Shown: positions 46,507 through 55,707, counted from the stretch's first letter. The stretch: DNA of 64,000 nt from Melioribacteraceae bacterium (GCA_021739765.1 JAIPBD010000009.1:1-64000), one strand, 5' to 3'. A program made the numbers and translations. The notes: generated by a model from the letters alone, not told the origin.

Positions 46507-46746
46507 ATGACTAAAATTCAAGCCGCTCAAAAAGTCGAATTGAACGGAAAAGTAATTGAGATTTATCAAAGGGAATCTGAGAAATTGATGACAATCCAAC
46601 TTGAACCATCCTTTTTAAGTTTTCGATGCATATTAGAAGAGAATTTTCACCTTGGAGACGAAATTTTAATCAAGGGGAACTTAACAATTGAAAATCTATC
46701 GGAAAAAATTTCTGACGATCTAAACAACAAACAATCTCAAAATTAA
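46507..46746 (+). CDS. Small beta-rich protein of unknown function, first gene of the hydrogenase operon
   Basis: A 79-residue protein, no signal peptide or membrane segment. Predicted beta-strands (KVELNGKVIEIYQR, KLMTIQLEP, FRCILEE, DEILIKGNLTIENL) followed by a charged tail suggest a small barrel or OB-like fold similar in size to HypC, but the essential MCxGxP start of HypC is missing. It is the first gene after the sigma-54 promoter, and the large-subunit gene starts 12 bases after its stop. A hydrogenase-specific chaperone is possible; no family is recognised. Confidence 0.65.
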   Translation: MTKIQAAQKVELNGKVIEIYQRESEKLMTIQLEPSFLSFRCILEENFHLGDEILIKGNLTIENLSEKISDDLNNKQSQN

Positions 46747-46758
46747 CCGGGAGGATAA

Positions 46759-48318
46759 ATGGCTAAAATTGTAATTGATCCGCTAAACCGTGTAGAGGGT
46801 CATCTAAAAATTGAAGCCGTTGTTGAAAATGGAGTCGTTACCGAAGCAAGAAGTGCCGGTACCCTTTGGAGGGGAATCGAAAATATTCTTGAAGGACGTA
46901 ACCCACTCGACGCACAAAGGATAACTCAACGTATTTGCGGAGTTTGTCCCACAGCTCATTCAACAGCGTCAACTCTAAATCTTGATTCCGCTTTTGGAAT
47001 TGCCGGGAAAATTCCCGACAACGGACGCATCATGCGAAATCTTATTTTTGGAAGCAATTATCTACAATCACACATTCTGCATTTTTATCACTTGACCGCA
47101 CTCGATTATGTCGATGTTGCGGCGGTAGCCGATTATAAAGGCAAAGATCCCGAACTCGTACAAGTGAAACAATTTATCGATCGAGGTTCGTTAGCGCCTT
47201 TCTTTCCAAGATATGAAGGTGATTACAGGCTCAAAAAAGAAGAAAATGTTGCAGCAGTTAAACACTATGTACAAGCTCTGAAGATGAGAACAATCACTCA
47301 TGAATTGCTCGGTATTTTTGGTGGAAAAATGCCGCATAATATGGCAATGGTTCCCGGAGGATGTTCTGAAAGACCAACTGTTGATAAAATAGCCGATTTT
47401 CGATGGAGATTGGAAAAAGTTCGATCATTTATCAATGACGTTTATATTCCCGATGTTTTAATGGTCGCCTCCAGATACCCGGATTACTTCTCGATTGGTT
47501 CCGGCGTGGGTAAATATATGTCCTACGGTGGATTTGAATTAGACTCAAATCCTGATCTCACAAAAAGAAAAAGACTTTTCCCAAGAGGAAGAGTTTCAAT
47601 CAAAGATCTAAAATTGTTGGATTTTGATCCTGAACAAATTACTGAAGATATTAAATATAGTTGGTATAAGTCCGGGTCGGGTTTAAAACCTGCTGTTGGT
47701 GAAACGGTTGCCGACCGCAAAAAGAGCGGCGCTTATTCATGGTTAAAAGCTCCGAGATACAACGGTGAAGTTCATGAAGTAGGTCCGGTTGGAAGACAAT
47801 TGATTGCGTATTTGAATGGTTTTGAACCTACCGTCAAGTTAGTCGATTATGTGCTCGGTTACTTTAAAGCGCCACCATCCGTTTTAGATTCTACACTTGG
47901 TCGGCACGCGGCCAGAGCAATCGAAGCAAAAATTATTTCTGATTATATGGCTGAATGGGTTCTTGAATTAAAACCAGGCGAACCGGTTCACACACCTTTT
48001 GAAATACCCGAATCCGCAGAAGGAATGGGAATCACCGAAGCTCCTCGCGGTTCTTTGGGTCACTGGATTACTATCAAAGATCATAAAATTTCAAATTATC
48101 AGGCTGTTGTACCGACAACTTGGAACGGTGGACCGAGAGATGATAAAGGTCAACCCGGACCATTCGAACAAGCTCTTGAGGGTACGAAAGTAAAAGATCC
48201 TAACAATCCTTTCGAGCTGGTAAGAATCGTTCGTGCGTTTGATCCTTGCTTGGCTTGCGCGATTCATGTGGTAACACCGAAAGGAAAAGAACTTTCAAAA
48301 TTCATAATTGAAGCATGA
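46759..48318 (+). CDS. [NiFe]-hydrogenase large subunit (group 1, uptake type)
   Basis: The 519-residue catalytic subunit binds the NiFe(CN)2CO centre. Nickel ligands are in RICGVC (C60, C63) and DPCLAC (C497, C500). Sixteen residues follow His503 (VVTPKG onward), the C-terminal extension removed by the maturation protease. The N-terminal DPLNRVEGHL and RGIENIL motifs are those of membrane-linked group 1 enzymes related to HybC. GGGAGGA precedes the ATG. The protease gene overlaps the stop by 4 bases. The usual order, small before large, is reversed here. Confidence 0.96.
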   Translation: MAKIVIDPLNRVEGHLKIEAVVENGVVTEARSAGTLWRGIENILEGRNPLDAQRITQRICGVCPTAHSTASTLNLDSAFGIAGKIPDNGRIMRNLIFGSNYLQSHILHFYHLTALDYVDVAAVADYKGKDPELVQVKQFIDRGSLAPFFPRYEGDYRLKKEENVAAVKHYVQALKMRTITHELLGIFGGKMPHNMAMVPGGCSERPTVDKIADFRWRLEKVRSFINDVYIPDVLMVASRYPDYFSIGSGVGKYMSYGGFELDSNPDLTKRKRLFPRGRVSIKDLKLLDFDPEQITEDIKYSWYKSGSGLKPAVGETVADRKKSGAYSWLKAPRYNGEVHEVGPVGRQLIAYLNGFEPTVKLVDYVLGYFKAPPSVLDSTLGRHAARAIEAKIISDYMAEWVLELKPGEPVHTPFEIPESAEGMGITEAPRGSLGHWITIKDHKISNYQAVVPTTWNGGPRDDKGQPGPFEQALEGTKVKDPNNPFELVRIVRAFDPCLACAIHVVTPKGKELSKFIIEA

Positions 48319-48821
48319 TAACTAATAAGAAAATATTGATCGTTGGGGTTGGGAATTCGATTCAAATGGATGATGGTGTCGGAATCCATACTATCAATGA
48401 ACTGAAAAAATATGATTTGCCAAGGAACGTAAAATTGTTTGATGGCGGAACACTCGGAGTTGATCTGATGCCCTGGCTTGAGGGAAATGATCATGTGATT
48501 TTTATTGATTCTGTTGACGCGAATGAAAATCCGGGGACGATATTTAAATTCAAACCGGATGATATCAATTATGAATCTGCTCCGAAAACATCAGTTCATC
48601 AGATCGGATTGATAGAAGCGATTCAGATGATAAAACTTATCGGAAAAGCTCCCTCAGAAATTACAATATTCGGAATCCAACCAAAAACTATCGATTGGGG
48701 AGAGAATTTAACCGAACCGGTTGAAAATTCGATCCCAAAAGTTATCAAACATGTTTTAGCGGAAATTGAAAATTCATTAAAAGAATTAAATAATCCATTA
48801 ATGGAGGAAGAAAATGGGTGA
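48315..48821 (+). CDS. Hydrogenase maturation endopeptidase (HyaD/HybD type)
   Basis: A 168-residue nickel-sensing protease of the HybD family. The N-terminus has GVGNSIQMDDGVGIHTI, with the acidic nickel ligand in the D-D-G-V-G motif. DGGTLGVDLMPWLEG and the later SVHQIGL-like segment provide the other ligands (for example His in TSVHQIG). It removes the tail of the large subunit after nickel insertion. It is wedged between large and small subunit genes, overlapping both (4 and 8 bases). Confidence 0.93.
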   Translation: MITNKKILIVGVGNSIQMDDGVGIHTINELKKYDLPRNVKLFDGGTLGVDLMPWLEGNDHVIFIDSVDANENPGTIFKFKPDDINYESAPKTSVHQIGLIEAIQMIKLIGKAPSEITIFGIQPKTIDWGENLTEPVENSIPKVIKHVLAEIENSLKELNNPLMEEENG

Positions 48822-49929
48822 AAATAAAGAATGGACAAGGCGTGAATTTATAAACCTCTTCGGTAAAGGCACCGGTTTGGTGATGGGAGCAAGTCTGTTC
48901 GGAATACCCGGTTTTAATAAAGTTTTTGCTCAAGCTGTCGCTGAAGTACCTGTTTTATGGCTTCAAGCCGGCTGCTGTACCGGATGTTCTGTTTCAGTAC
49001 TCAATTCCAAAAGTCCAGAAATTCAGGATGTTTTGCTCGGCGAAGTCGTTCCCGGAAAACATCTTAGCATGTTGTGGCATCCAAATGTTTCTGCTACACA
49101 GGGGCATGATGCCGTAAAAATAATTCAAGATTTAAAGAAAAAACCAAAGGGAAGTTTCGTACTTGTAATCGAAGGTGCTATATCTACCAAAGATGATGGA
49201 ATTTATTGCGAAGTAGGTGAAGAAGATGGGCATGGAATTACATCTCTGCAACACCTAAAAGAGCTTGCTCCCAAAGCAATGGCAATAATTTCAATGGGAA
49301 CATGCGCCGCCTTTGGCGGAATTCCTGCTGCTGATCCGAATCCAACGGGGAGCAAACCTGTTGATCAAGTTTTGGAAGAAGAAGGAATTGATACCCCGAT
49401 TATTAATATTTCCGGTTGCCCGCCCCATCCCGATTGGTTTATTGGAACCGTAGCTACAGTTTTGATTGGCGGATTGGAAGCTATAAAAGTTGATGAACAC
49501 AAAAGACCGGTAGCATTTTATGGTAAAATTATTCATGATAATTGCCCAAGAAGGGGACAATTTGATCAGGGTAATTTTGCGAAAGATTTCGGCGATGACG
49601 GTTGTCTTTACGCGCTTGGCTGCAAAGGTCCGGTAACTCATTCGGATTGCCCGAACAGAAAATGGAACAGCGGTGTTAATTGGCCAATCGGAAGTGGTCA
49701 TCCATGTATTGGTTGTACTGAGCCAAAATTCCCGTGGGGAAAGGATATGTATCAACAAGTGGATGTACATTTCGCAACTGCTCCGAGTACTTATCCCGGA
49801 ATTATTAACCAAAAAGATTCTACATACGATCCACTTGTAACAGGATTGGTAGGAGCAGCCGCGGGAGCAGCGGGAGCAGCAATGGTTATGAAGAAAAAGA
49901 AAGAGCAAAAAGAATCCGGGGAGGCATAA
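48814..49929 (+). CDS. [NiFe]-hydrogenase small subunit with Tat signal
   Basis: A 371-residue electron-transfer subunit. It has a twin-arginine signal (TRREFINLFGKGTG, then a hydrophobic run) that exports the folded dimer. Proximal cluster motifs are CCTGCS, GTCAAFGG and GCPPHPDW. Distal and medial clusters are in HDNCPRRGQFDQG, CLYALGCKGP, DCPNRKWN and HPCIGCTEPKFPW. A Gly/Ala-rich hydrophobic tail (about 340-360) ends in lysines and anchors it to the membrane. The ferredoxin gene starts one base after its stop. Confidence 0.96.
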   Translation: MGENKEWTRREFINLFGKGTGLVMGASLFGIPGFNKVFAQAVAEVPVLWLQAGCCTGCSVSVLNSKSPEIQDVLLGEVVPGKHLSMLWHPNVSATQGHDAVKIIQDLKKKPKGSFVLVIEGAISTKDDGIYCEVGEEDGHGITSLQHLKELAPKAMAIISMGTCAAFGGIPAADPNPTGSKPVDQVLEEEGIDTPIINISGCPPHPDWFIGTVATVLIGGLEAIKVDEHKRPVAFYGKIIHDNCPRRGQFDQGNFAKDFGDDGCLYALGCKGPVTHSDCPNRKWNSGVNWPIGSGHPCIGCTEPKFPWGKDMYQQVDVHFATAPSTYPGIINQKDSTYDPLVTGLVGAAAGAAGAAMVMKKKKEQKESGEA

Positions 49930-49930
49930 A

Positions 49931-50833
49931 ATGGCTGTAGACCGAAGATCTTTTTTGAAATTTGGTGCAGCGACTGTTGGTGTTAGTTTGCTTGGGTTTA
50001 ATGAAACAAACGCGGAAGCAAATGATGAATTTGCCGATAATTACGCGATGTTAAACGATTCCACACTTTGCATCGGTTGTCGGGGATGTCAATCCGCTTG
50101 CAAAGAAGCACACGAACTACCACATACAGGGCACGATAAAAGATATGAAATGCCAACAGATCTTAATGCACAAAATCTTACTTTAATTCAGCTCCAAAGG
50201 AAGTCGGAGGACGAATATACTTTTATTCGCAGATCATGTTTACACTGCAATGTTCCGTCTTGTGTTTCAGTTTGTCCGGTTGCCGCATTTACAAAACGAG
50301 CCGATGGTGTTGTAGCTTACGATAAGGATAAATGTATCGGTTGCCGATATTGCCAAGTTGCTTGTCCATTTGACGCTCCAACATTTGAATACAACAGCGC
50401 GACTCCGGTTGTCGTAAAATGTGATTTTTGTAAAGACCTTCGTCTCAAGAATAATGAGACTCCGGTCTGTGCATCAATCTGTCCGCGAAAGGCTATTAAA
50501 TTCGGAACAAGGAAAGAACTTCTCAGGGAAGCTCATAAAAGAATCAAAGATAATCCGGGCAGATACAATACACATGTATACGGCGAAACAGAGATCGGTG
50601 GAACATCGGTGATGTTCCTCGCTCCCGCAGGATTTACGTTCGAAGAACTCGGATACAGAAAATGGGGCGAAACTCCACCCGGACAAATGCAAGAAGAAAT
50701 TCAGCATGGAATATTCAAATATTGGATTCCGCCGGTTGCGCTTTACGGAGCATTAGGTTTAGCCGCTTATACACTCGGAAAAAAGAATTCAAATAAATCT
50801 GATGATTCAGGGGAGGTTAAAAATGAAAGTTAA
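49931..50833 (+). CDS. HybA-like periplasmic 4Fe-4S ferredoxin subunit
   Basis: A 300-residue protein with a Tat signal (DRRSFLKFGAATVG) and four [4Fe-4S] cluster motifs: CIGCRGCQSAC, CLHCNVPSCVSVCP, CIGCRYCQVACP and CDFC...CASICP. A C-terminal transmembrane helix (about 256-276) anchors it. It moves electrons from the hydrogenase small subunit to the NrfD-type membrane subunit, as HybA does in E. coli hydrogenase 2. Its end overlaps the next gene by 11 bases. Confidence 0.93.
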   Translation: MAVDRRSFLKFGAATVGVSLLGFNETNAEANDEFADNYAMLNDSTLCIGCRGCQSACKEAHELPHTGHDKRYEMPTDLNAQNLTLIQLQRKSEDEYTFIRRSCLHCNVPSCVSVCPVAAFTKRADGVVAYDKDKCIGCRYCQVACPFDAPTFEYNSATPVVVKCDFCKDLRLKNNETPVCASICPRKAIKFGTRKELLREAHKRIKDNPGRYNTHVYGETEIGGTSVMFLAPAGFTFEELGYRKWGETPPGQMQEEIQHGIFKYWIPPVALYGALGLAAYTLGKKNSNKSDDSGEVKNES

Positions 50834-51977
50834 CGCCGCACCGATGAATCAAAATTTATGGACAAAAGGATTTACAACCGGTGTAACTATTATTGCGCTC
50901 GGAATATTGGTTGTGATTTACAGATTTATTTTTGGACTTGGGGCAGTTACGAATTTAAGTGACGGGGTTCCTTGGGGACTTTGGATCGCTTTCGATGTTG
51001 TAACGGGTATCGCGCTTGCCGCAGGCGGATTTACAACTGCCGCCCTCGTTTATGTTTTTAACAAAGGTGAATATTCCCCTTTGGTTAGACCGGCTTTATT
51101 GACCGCTCTGTTAGGTTACGGAATCGCCGGTTTTTCCATTATTCTTGATGTGGGGAGATGGTGGCAGATATATAATCCGATTTGGTCCTGGCAAGGGAGT
51201 TCACCACTTTTTGAAGTCTCGATTTGTGTAATGTCATATTTGACTGTTTTATTCTTGGAATTTGTTCCGATCATGGCAGAAAAATTCGATCAAAATCCTG
51301 ATTCATTACTTGCCAAAATAATAGTAAAGATTGCTCCGGTGGTCAATAGATTTTTGATCGCACTGATCATTTTGGGAATCGTAATTTCTACTTTACATCA
51401 ATCCTCATTGGGTTCAGTAATGATGATAGCCGTGGCGCGGATTCATCCTCTCTGGCACTCAGCTTGGATGCCTTTGTTATTCTTAATTTCAGCCATTGCG
51501 ATCGGATTTCCTGTGCTTGTAATCGAATCTTACTATTCGGCGAAAGCTTTCGGACGTAAATTTGAGCAAGGAATTCTGTCCCAATTATTAAAACTTACTC
51601 CATGGATATTGGGTCTTTACGTGGTAGTAAGATTTGCGGATATTATCGTTACCGGAGAGCTTAATTTACTTGTTGCGGATATTTGGGGCATTGTTTTCGT
51701 TGTGGAGATGTGTTTGATCGCAATAATCCCTACTGTGCTTTTACTAAATAAAAAATACCGCGAAAGCGATTCCGGCATCTTGACGATTTCATGGATGATG
51801 ATTCTCGGATTGGTGATGAATCGTTTCAACACATACTTAATTACTTATCAACCGAGACCCGGTTGGGATTATTTCCCATCGCTGGGAGAAATAATTGTAT
51901 CTGCGATGCTTGTATCTCTTTTATTTGTGGGATATAAACTTCTCGCTAATTATTTTCCGGTATTAAGTAAAGAATAA
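50823..51977 (+). CDS. HybB/NrfD-family quinone-interacting membrane subunit
   Basis: About 384 residues with 9-10 transmembrane helices, the NrfD/PsrC family (GVPWGLWIAFDVVTGIALAAGG near the start, LHQSSLGS in the middle). It passes electrons from the ferredoxin subunit to menaquinone. ATG at 50823 with GGGGAGG at 50813-50819 is preferred over an upstream in-frame start at 50802. With the Tat-exported dimer this completes a HybOABC-like quinone-linked hydrogenase. Confidence 0.93.
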   Translation: MKVNAAPMNQNLWTKGFTTGVTIIALGILVVIYRFIFGLGAVTNLSDGVPWGLWIAFDVVTGIALAAGGFTTAALVYVFNKGEYSPLVRPALLTALLGYGIAGFSIILDVGRWWQIYNPIWSWQGSSPLFEVSICVMSYLTVLFLEFVPIMAEKFDQNPDSLLAKIIVKIAPVVNRFLIALIILGIVISTLHQSSLGSVMMIAVARIHPLWHSAWMPLLFLISAIAIGFPVLVIESYYSAKAFGRKFEQGILSQLLKLTPWILGLYVVVRFADIIVTGELNLLVADIWGIVFVVEMCLIAIIPTVLLLNKKYRESDSGILTISWMMILGLVMNRFNTYLITYQPRPGWDYFPSLGEIIVSAMLVSLLFVGYKLLANYFPVLSKE

Positions 51978-51997
51978 TTCTATTTAAGGAAAAACTA

Positions 51998-52711
51998 ATG
52001 GATCAAAGCCTCGGCATACTACTTCTAACCGCATTATCGATTGGATTTATTCATACGATTCTCGGTCCGGATCATTACATCCCTTTTATTGCAATGGCAA
52101 AAGCAGGTGAGTGGTCTAAAATTAAAACCGTTATTGTTACGGTTCTCGCCGGCATCGGACACGTGATGAGCTCAATTCTACTAGGTTTTATCGGAATTGC
52201 GTTAGGTCTTGCACTAAATATTTTGGAAGATATTGAATCGATGCGAGGCGATTTTGCAGGCTGGGCTTTGATTACATTTGGTTTGATTTATTTTATTTGG
52301 GGTTTGCGAAGAGCATTTAAAAACAAAAAACATTCACATTGGCATAAACATCCTGAAGGAGTTGTTCATGATCATGAGCATAGTCATAAATCGGAACACG
52401 CGCATGTTCACGAAGAATCAGCTTCATCAAAAATTACACCCTGGGTATTATTTACAATTTTTGTTTTTGGTCCTTGTGAAGCATTAATTCCACTTTTAAT
52501 GTATCCCGCCGCAAACTCCGGTATTTTTGAAGTTGTTCTCGTTTCTACAGTATTTGGTGTGTCAACAATTTTAACAATGCTCACAATTGTTATGGTTGCG
52601 CTGTACGGATTTCAGTTCGTACCTATCGAAAAATTTAACAAATACTCTCATGCCGCTGCGGGATTGCTTATTCTGATAAGCGGACTTTCGGTTCAGGTTT
52701 TAGGCTTGTAG
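51998..52711 (+). CDS. Nickel/cobalt permease candidate with His-rich loop
   Basis: A 237-residue membrane protein with about six helices. TM1 contains H19-x5-D25-H26 (HTILGPDH), close to the HX4DH nickel-binding signature of NiCoT/UreH/RcnA proteins. A cytoplasmic loop (about 112-143) carries some ten histidines (HSHWHKH, HDHEHSHKSEHAHVH). It is 20 bases after the hydrogenase membrane subunit, so nickel supply for the enzyme is the natural role. Direction of transport (uptake or export) cannot be read. Confidence 0.78.
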   Translation: MDQSLGILLLTALSIGFIHTILGPDHYIPFIAMAKAGEWSKIKTVIVTVLAGIGHVMSSILLGFIGIALGLALNILEDIESMRGDFAGWALITFGLIYFIWGLRRAFKNKKHSHWHKHPEGVVHDHEHSHKSEHAHVHEESASSKITPWVLFTIFVFGPCEALIPLLMYPAANSGIFEVVLVSTVFGVSTILTMLTIVMVALYGFQFVPIEKFNKYSHAAAGLLILISGLSVQVLGL

Positions 52712-52727
52712 ATGTTTTGTACATATT

Positions 52728-53120
52728 ATGGGTAACCTAAAAAAGAATGCAAAAATATATTTCCTTTTGATTGCGATCCACTCTTTAGGTGTTGGGTTCG
52801 CTCTAATTATTCTCCCTTCTGATTTTTTAATGCAATTCGGATATCATCAAATCACCGAGCCATTTTTTAAGGTTCAGGGTGGTGTATTCCATATTGTGAT
52901 GGCAATAGTTTACTACTTTGTATTTATCGATCCGATTCGAAACATAAATTTGATTAAAGTTACATTTATCGCGAAATTTATCGCCACTCTGTTCCTCATT
53001 TCCTTTTTCGTTTTTTATGATCCGATTTTGGTTGTTCTACTCTCCGGTTTGGGAGATTTTCTCATGGGATTTGTCGCATTTTATTTCTATAAAAAGTTAA
53101 GTCCAAGTATTCATGAGTAA
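52728..53120 (+). CDS. Small four-helix membrane protein of unknown function
   Basis: A 130-residue protein with four predicted transmembrane helices (about 10-30, 50-68, 77-97 and 101-122). No catalytic or metal-binding motif is visible and the family is not recognised; it may belong to a DUF of small four-helix proteins. It lies 16 bases after the nickel permease and overlaps the SDR gene by 8 bases, so it rides on the hydrogenase transcript. Confidence 0.6.
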   Translation: MGNLKKNAKIYFLLIAIHSLGVGFALIILPSDFLMQFGYHQITEPFFKVQGGVFHIVMAIVYYFVFIDPIRNINLIKVTFIAKFIATLFLISFFVFYDPILVVLLSGLGDFLMGFVAFYFYKKLSPSIHE

Positions 53121-54645
53121 ATCCAAAGAATTAGAAACTTCGATTTTAGTGACTGGGGCATCCGGTTTTATCGGACAGTATTTTCTCGAACGAATTAAAA
53201 ATCATTTTAAGGTTTTCGCTCTCGCACGCCGGCTTCCTCAAAATTCGAGTATTGTTGATCACCCGAATATTACGTGGATTCAAGCTGATATTAGCAGTGA
53301 CAAAGCTGTCAGAAAAGCCGCAAAAATTATCAATGATAATGGAGGCATAAAATTCATTTTGCATCTTGCCGGTTATTACGATTTTAATTACGACAAAAAC
53401 CCGGAGTATTACAGAACGAATGTGCTTGGAACCCGCAACGTTCTGGAAATGGCAAAAAATCTTAATATCGAAAGATTTATGTTCGCGAGTTCAATTGCCG
53501 CATGTGAATTTCCGCTAAAAGGAGAAAAAATAAATGAAAAAACTCCACCTGACGCGAACTTCGAATATGCCGTAACTAAAAAAGCAGGTGAGGAATTATC
53601 AAAGGAATATTCAAAATATTTCAAAACGAGTATTTTACGATTTGCCGCGGCCTTCAGCGATTGGGGTGAATATGGACCTCTTTATATATTTTTGAAAACT
53701 TGGTTATCGAAAAGTTGGAAATCAACAATTCTCGGTGGAAAGGGCGAAGCTGCGATTACCTACATCCATGTAAATTGTTTGATTGATTTAATCCTTAAAA
53801 TCATCAGAAATTCGGATGAATTACTGCAACATGATACTTATGTTGTGAGCCCGAACAGACCTGTAAGTCATAATGAACTTCTAGCAACAGCAACAAGATA
53901 TTTTTTTGGGAAACCGAAAAAACCATTCCACATGCCTAAAACTATTTCGTATGTGGGAGTCGTTGTGATGAATATATTGGGGAGATTAATCGGGAAAGCG
54001 CCTTTTGAAAAACCTTGGATGATGCAGTATATCGACAAAGAATTAAATGTTGATAATACATATACGCGCGAAACGCTAAAATGGGAGCCATCTCAAAGAT
54101 ATAAGATTCAAAGAAGATTACTTTACATGATTGAACACATGAAAAGTTATCCTTACGAATGGCAAAAAAGAAATTTGAAAATGTCCAAATACTTATCGCT
54201 ATCTCCCAATTACAAAATTTATGAAAAGTTAGAAAATTTACGTGATTCCGTAATCGAGCAAATACTCGAGGAATTATTAAAAGAAGAGAATAGACCAAAT
54301 TGTCCCGGTTATCACAGTATCGATATCTCGGCATTGAGGAAAGATACTATTACGATTTATCAATTTTTATCCGTTTCGGTTCGTACTCGAGATAGAGTTT
54401 CGCCACTTGCCTATGCGAGACAAATCGCATTTGTAAGATCGGATCAAAACTTCAAACCGGATGAGGTTCTATTTGCCATTAAAGTAATCGGTGAGATAGT
54501 TACAAATAATTTGCTCAGACAGCCGGAACTAAAAGGAATGGGACAAGCAATTCACGACGATATCACACTCACAATTCAGTTGATGGCTGATGAAATCGAA
54601 AGTACATTTGAGCTCATCGCGAGGGAAAACCAGCCGATTATTTGA
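53113..54645 (+). CDS. NAD-dependent epimerase/dehydratase (extended SDR) with extra C-terminal helical domain
   Basis: A 510-residue protein. Residues about 10-335 are an extended SDR with GASGFIG (15-21), SSIAA and the catalytic Y152-x3-K156. The remaining ~150 residues (about 360-510) are helical, with SVSVRTRDRVSPLAYARQIAFVRS and FAIKVIGEIVTNNLLR, reminiscent of RsbR N-terminal/stressosome-type sensor domains. This fusion is unusual. The gene overlaps the upstream membrane protein and ends the hydrogenase-linked run. The substrate is unknown; a regulatory or lipid/sugar-modifying role is possible. Confidence 0.7.
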   Translation: MSKSKELETSILVTGASGFIGQYFLERIKNHFKVFALARRLPQNSSIVDHPNITWIQADISSDKAVRKAAKIINDNGGIKFILHLAGYYDFNYDKNPEYYRTNVLGTRNVLEMAKNLNIERFMFASSIAACEFPLKGEKINEKTPPDANFEYAVTKKAGEELSKEYSKYFKTSILRFAAAFSDWGEYGPLYIFLKTWLSKSWKSTILGGKGEAAITYIHVNCLIDLILKIIRNSDELLQHDTYVVSPNRPVSHNELLATATRYFFGKPKKPFHMPKTISYVGVVVMNILGRLIGKAPFEKPWMMQYIDKELNVDNTYTRETLKWEPSQRYKIQRRLLYMIEHMKSYPYEWQKRNLKMSKYLSLSPNYKIYEKLENLRDSVIEQILEELLKEENRPNCPGYHSIDISALRKDTITIYQFLSVSVRTRDRVSPLAYARQIAFVRSDQNFKPDEVLFAIKVIGEIVTNNLLRQPELKGMGQAIHDDITLTIQLMADEIESTFELIARENQPII

Positions 54646-54726
54646 TGATTCGACAGTCCTACTTATCATTTTATCCAAACTTTATTCTATCTTAAAAACC
54701 TAATTAAAAACTTTCTGAGAATTTGT

Positions 54727-55707
54727 ATGAATGAAATCCGTTGGGGAATAATTGGATGCGGTGACGTTACAGAAGTTAAAAGCGGACCCGCGTTTAACAG
54801 AATCGAGAATTCAAAGTTGATTGGTGTAATGCGGAGAAATTATGATCTTGCGAAAGATTACGCTCAAAGACATAGAGTGCCAAAGTACTATTCAAACGCT
54901 GATGATTTGATAAACGATAACGAGATTAATGCTATTTATATCGCAACTCCACCGTCGAGTCATAAAGAATATACAATCAAATCTGCGGAGGCCGGAAAAC
55001 CCGTTTATGTTGAAAAACCCATGGCTGCATCTTACAATGAATGCATTGAGATGTCAGAATATTGCGCGGAGAAAAATGTTCCGTTATTTGTCGCCTATTA
55101 TCGAAGGGAACTTCCGTTATTCAAAAAAGTGAAAGAATTGATTGATTCGGGACGAATTGGTGAGGTTCATTTCGTGAATCTAAAACTCCATTTACCGCCA
55201 AATAGAGCCGACTTCGACAAGAATAATCTACCCTGGCGTGTTTTGCCTGAAATCGCCGGGGCGGGATATTTTTATGATTTAGCTTCGCACCAACTGAATT
55301 TTTTGGATTATTATTTCGGAGACATAATTGATGCATCCGGGTATACTGCAAATTTCGCTCAATTATACGAAGTTGAAGATGCAATTCAAGCATGTTTCAA
55401 ATTCAAATGCGGTGTTATCGGAACAGGAAGCTGGAGTTTTGTCGTTGATGAAAATATGAAAGCAGATTCGGTTGAAATTATCGGAGAAAATGGGAAAATT
55501 GAATTCTCCTCTTTTGAGAAAGAACCGATTTTAGTAAAAACCAAAAGCGGTGTCGAAAAAATTGAAATGCAGTGGCCGGCTCATGTTCATGAGCCTTTAG
55601 TTCGAACAGTAGTTGATGAATTGTTGGGACGAGGAAAGTGCGTTAGCAAAGCTGATTCAGGAGTAAGAACTAATTGGGCCATGGATAAAATTTTAGATCG
55701 ATTATGA
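54727..55707 (+). CDS. Gfo/Idh/MocA-family oxidoreductase
   Basis: A 326-residue NAD(P)-dependent oxidoreductase with an N-terminal Rossmann fold (WGIIGCGDVTEVKSG), the signature YVEKPMAAS with the conserved catalytic Lys, and a C-terminal alpha/beta domain with AGAGYFYDLASHQLNFLDYYFG. Such enzymes oxidise or reduce sugars, inositols or related compounds. It overlaps the following methyltransferase gene by 4 bases but shares no evident pathway with it. Confidence 0.88.
   Translation: MNEIRWGIIGCGDVTEVKSGPAFNRIENSKLIGVMRRNYDLAKDYAQRHRVPKYYSNADDLINDNEINAIYIATPPSSHKEYTIKSAEAGKPVYVEKPMAASYNECIEMSEYCAEKNVPLFVAYYRRELPLFKKVKELIDSGRIGEVHFVNLKLHLPPNRADFDKNNLPWRVLPEIAGAGYFYDLASHQLNFLDYYFGDIIDASGYTANFAQLYEVEDAIQACFKFKCGVIGTGSWSFVVDENMKADSVEIIGENGKIEFSSFEKEPILVKTKSGVEKIEMQWPAHVHEPLVRTVVDELLGRGKCVSKADSGVRTNWAMDKILDRL

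Noticed and set aside
46507-46746. Calling the 79-residue gene a second hypC/hybG
   Set aside because: The size fits, but the required N-terminal Met-Cys motif is missing, so it is left as unknown.
49291-49908. 205-codon open frame on the minus strand
   Set aside because: It lies antisense to the hydrogenase small subunit gene, whose cysteine motifs are intact; the translation is low-complexity and Cys/Ser-rich with no family resemblance.
50802-50833. Possible frameshift fusing the ferredoxin and NrfD genes
   Set aside because: A clear ribosome site and ATG at 50823 explain the 11-base overlap as ordinary translational coupling.
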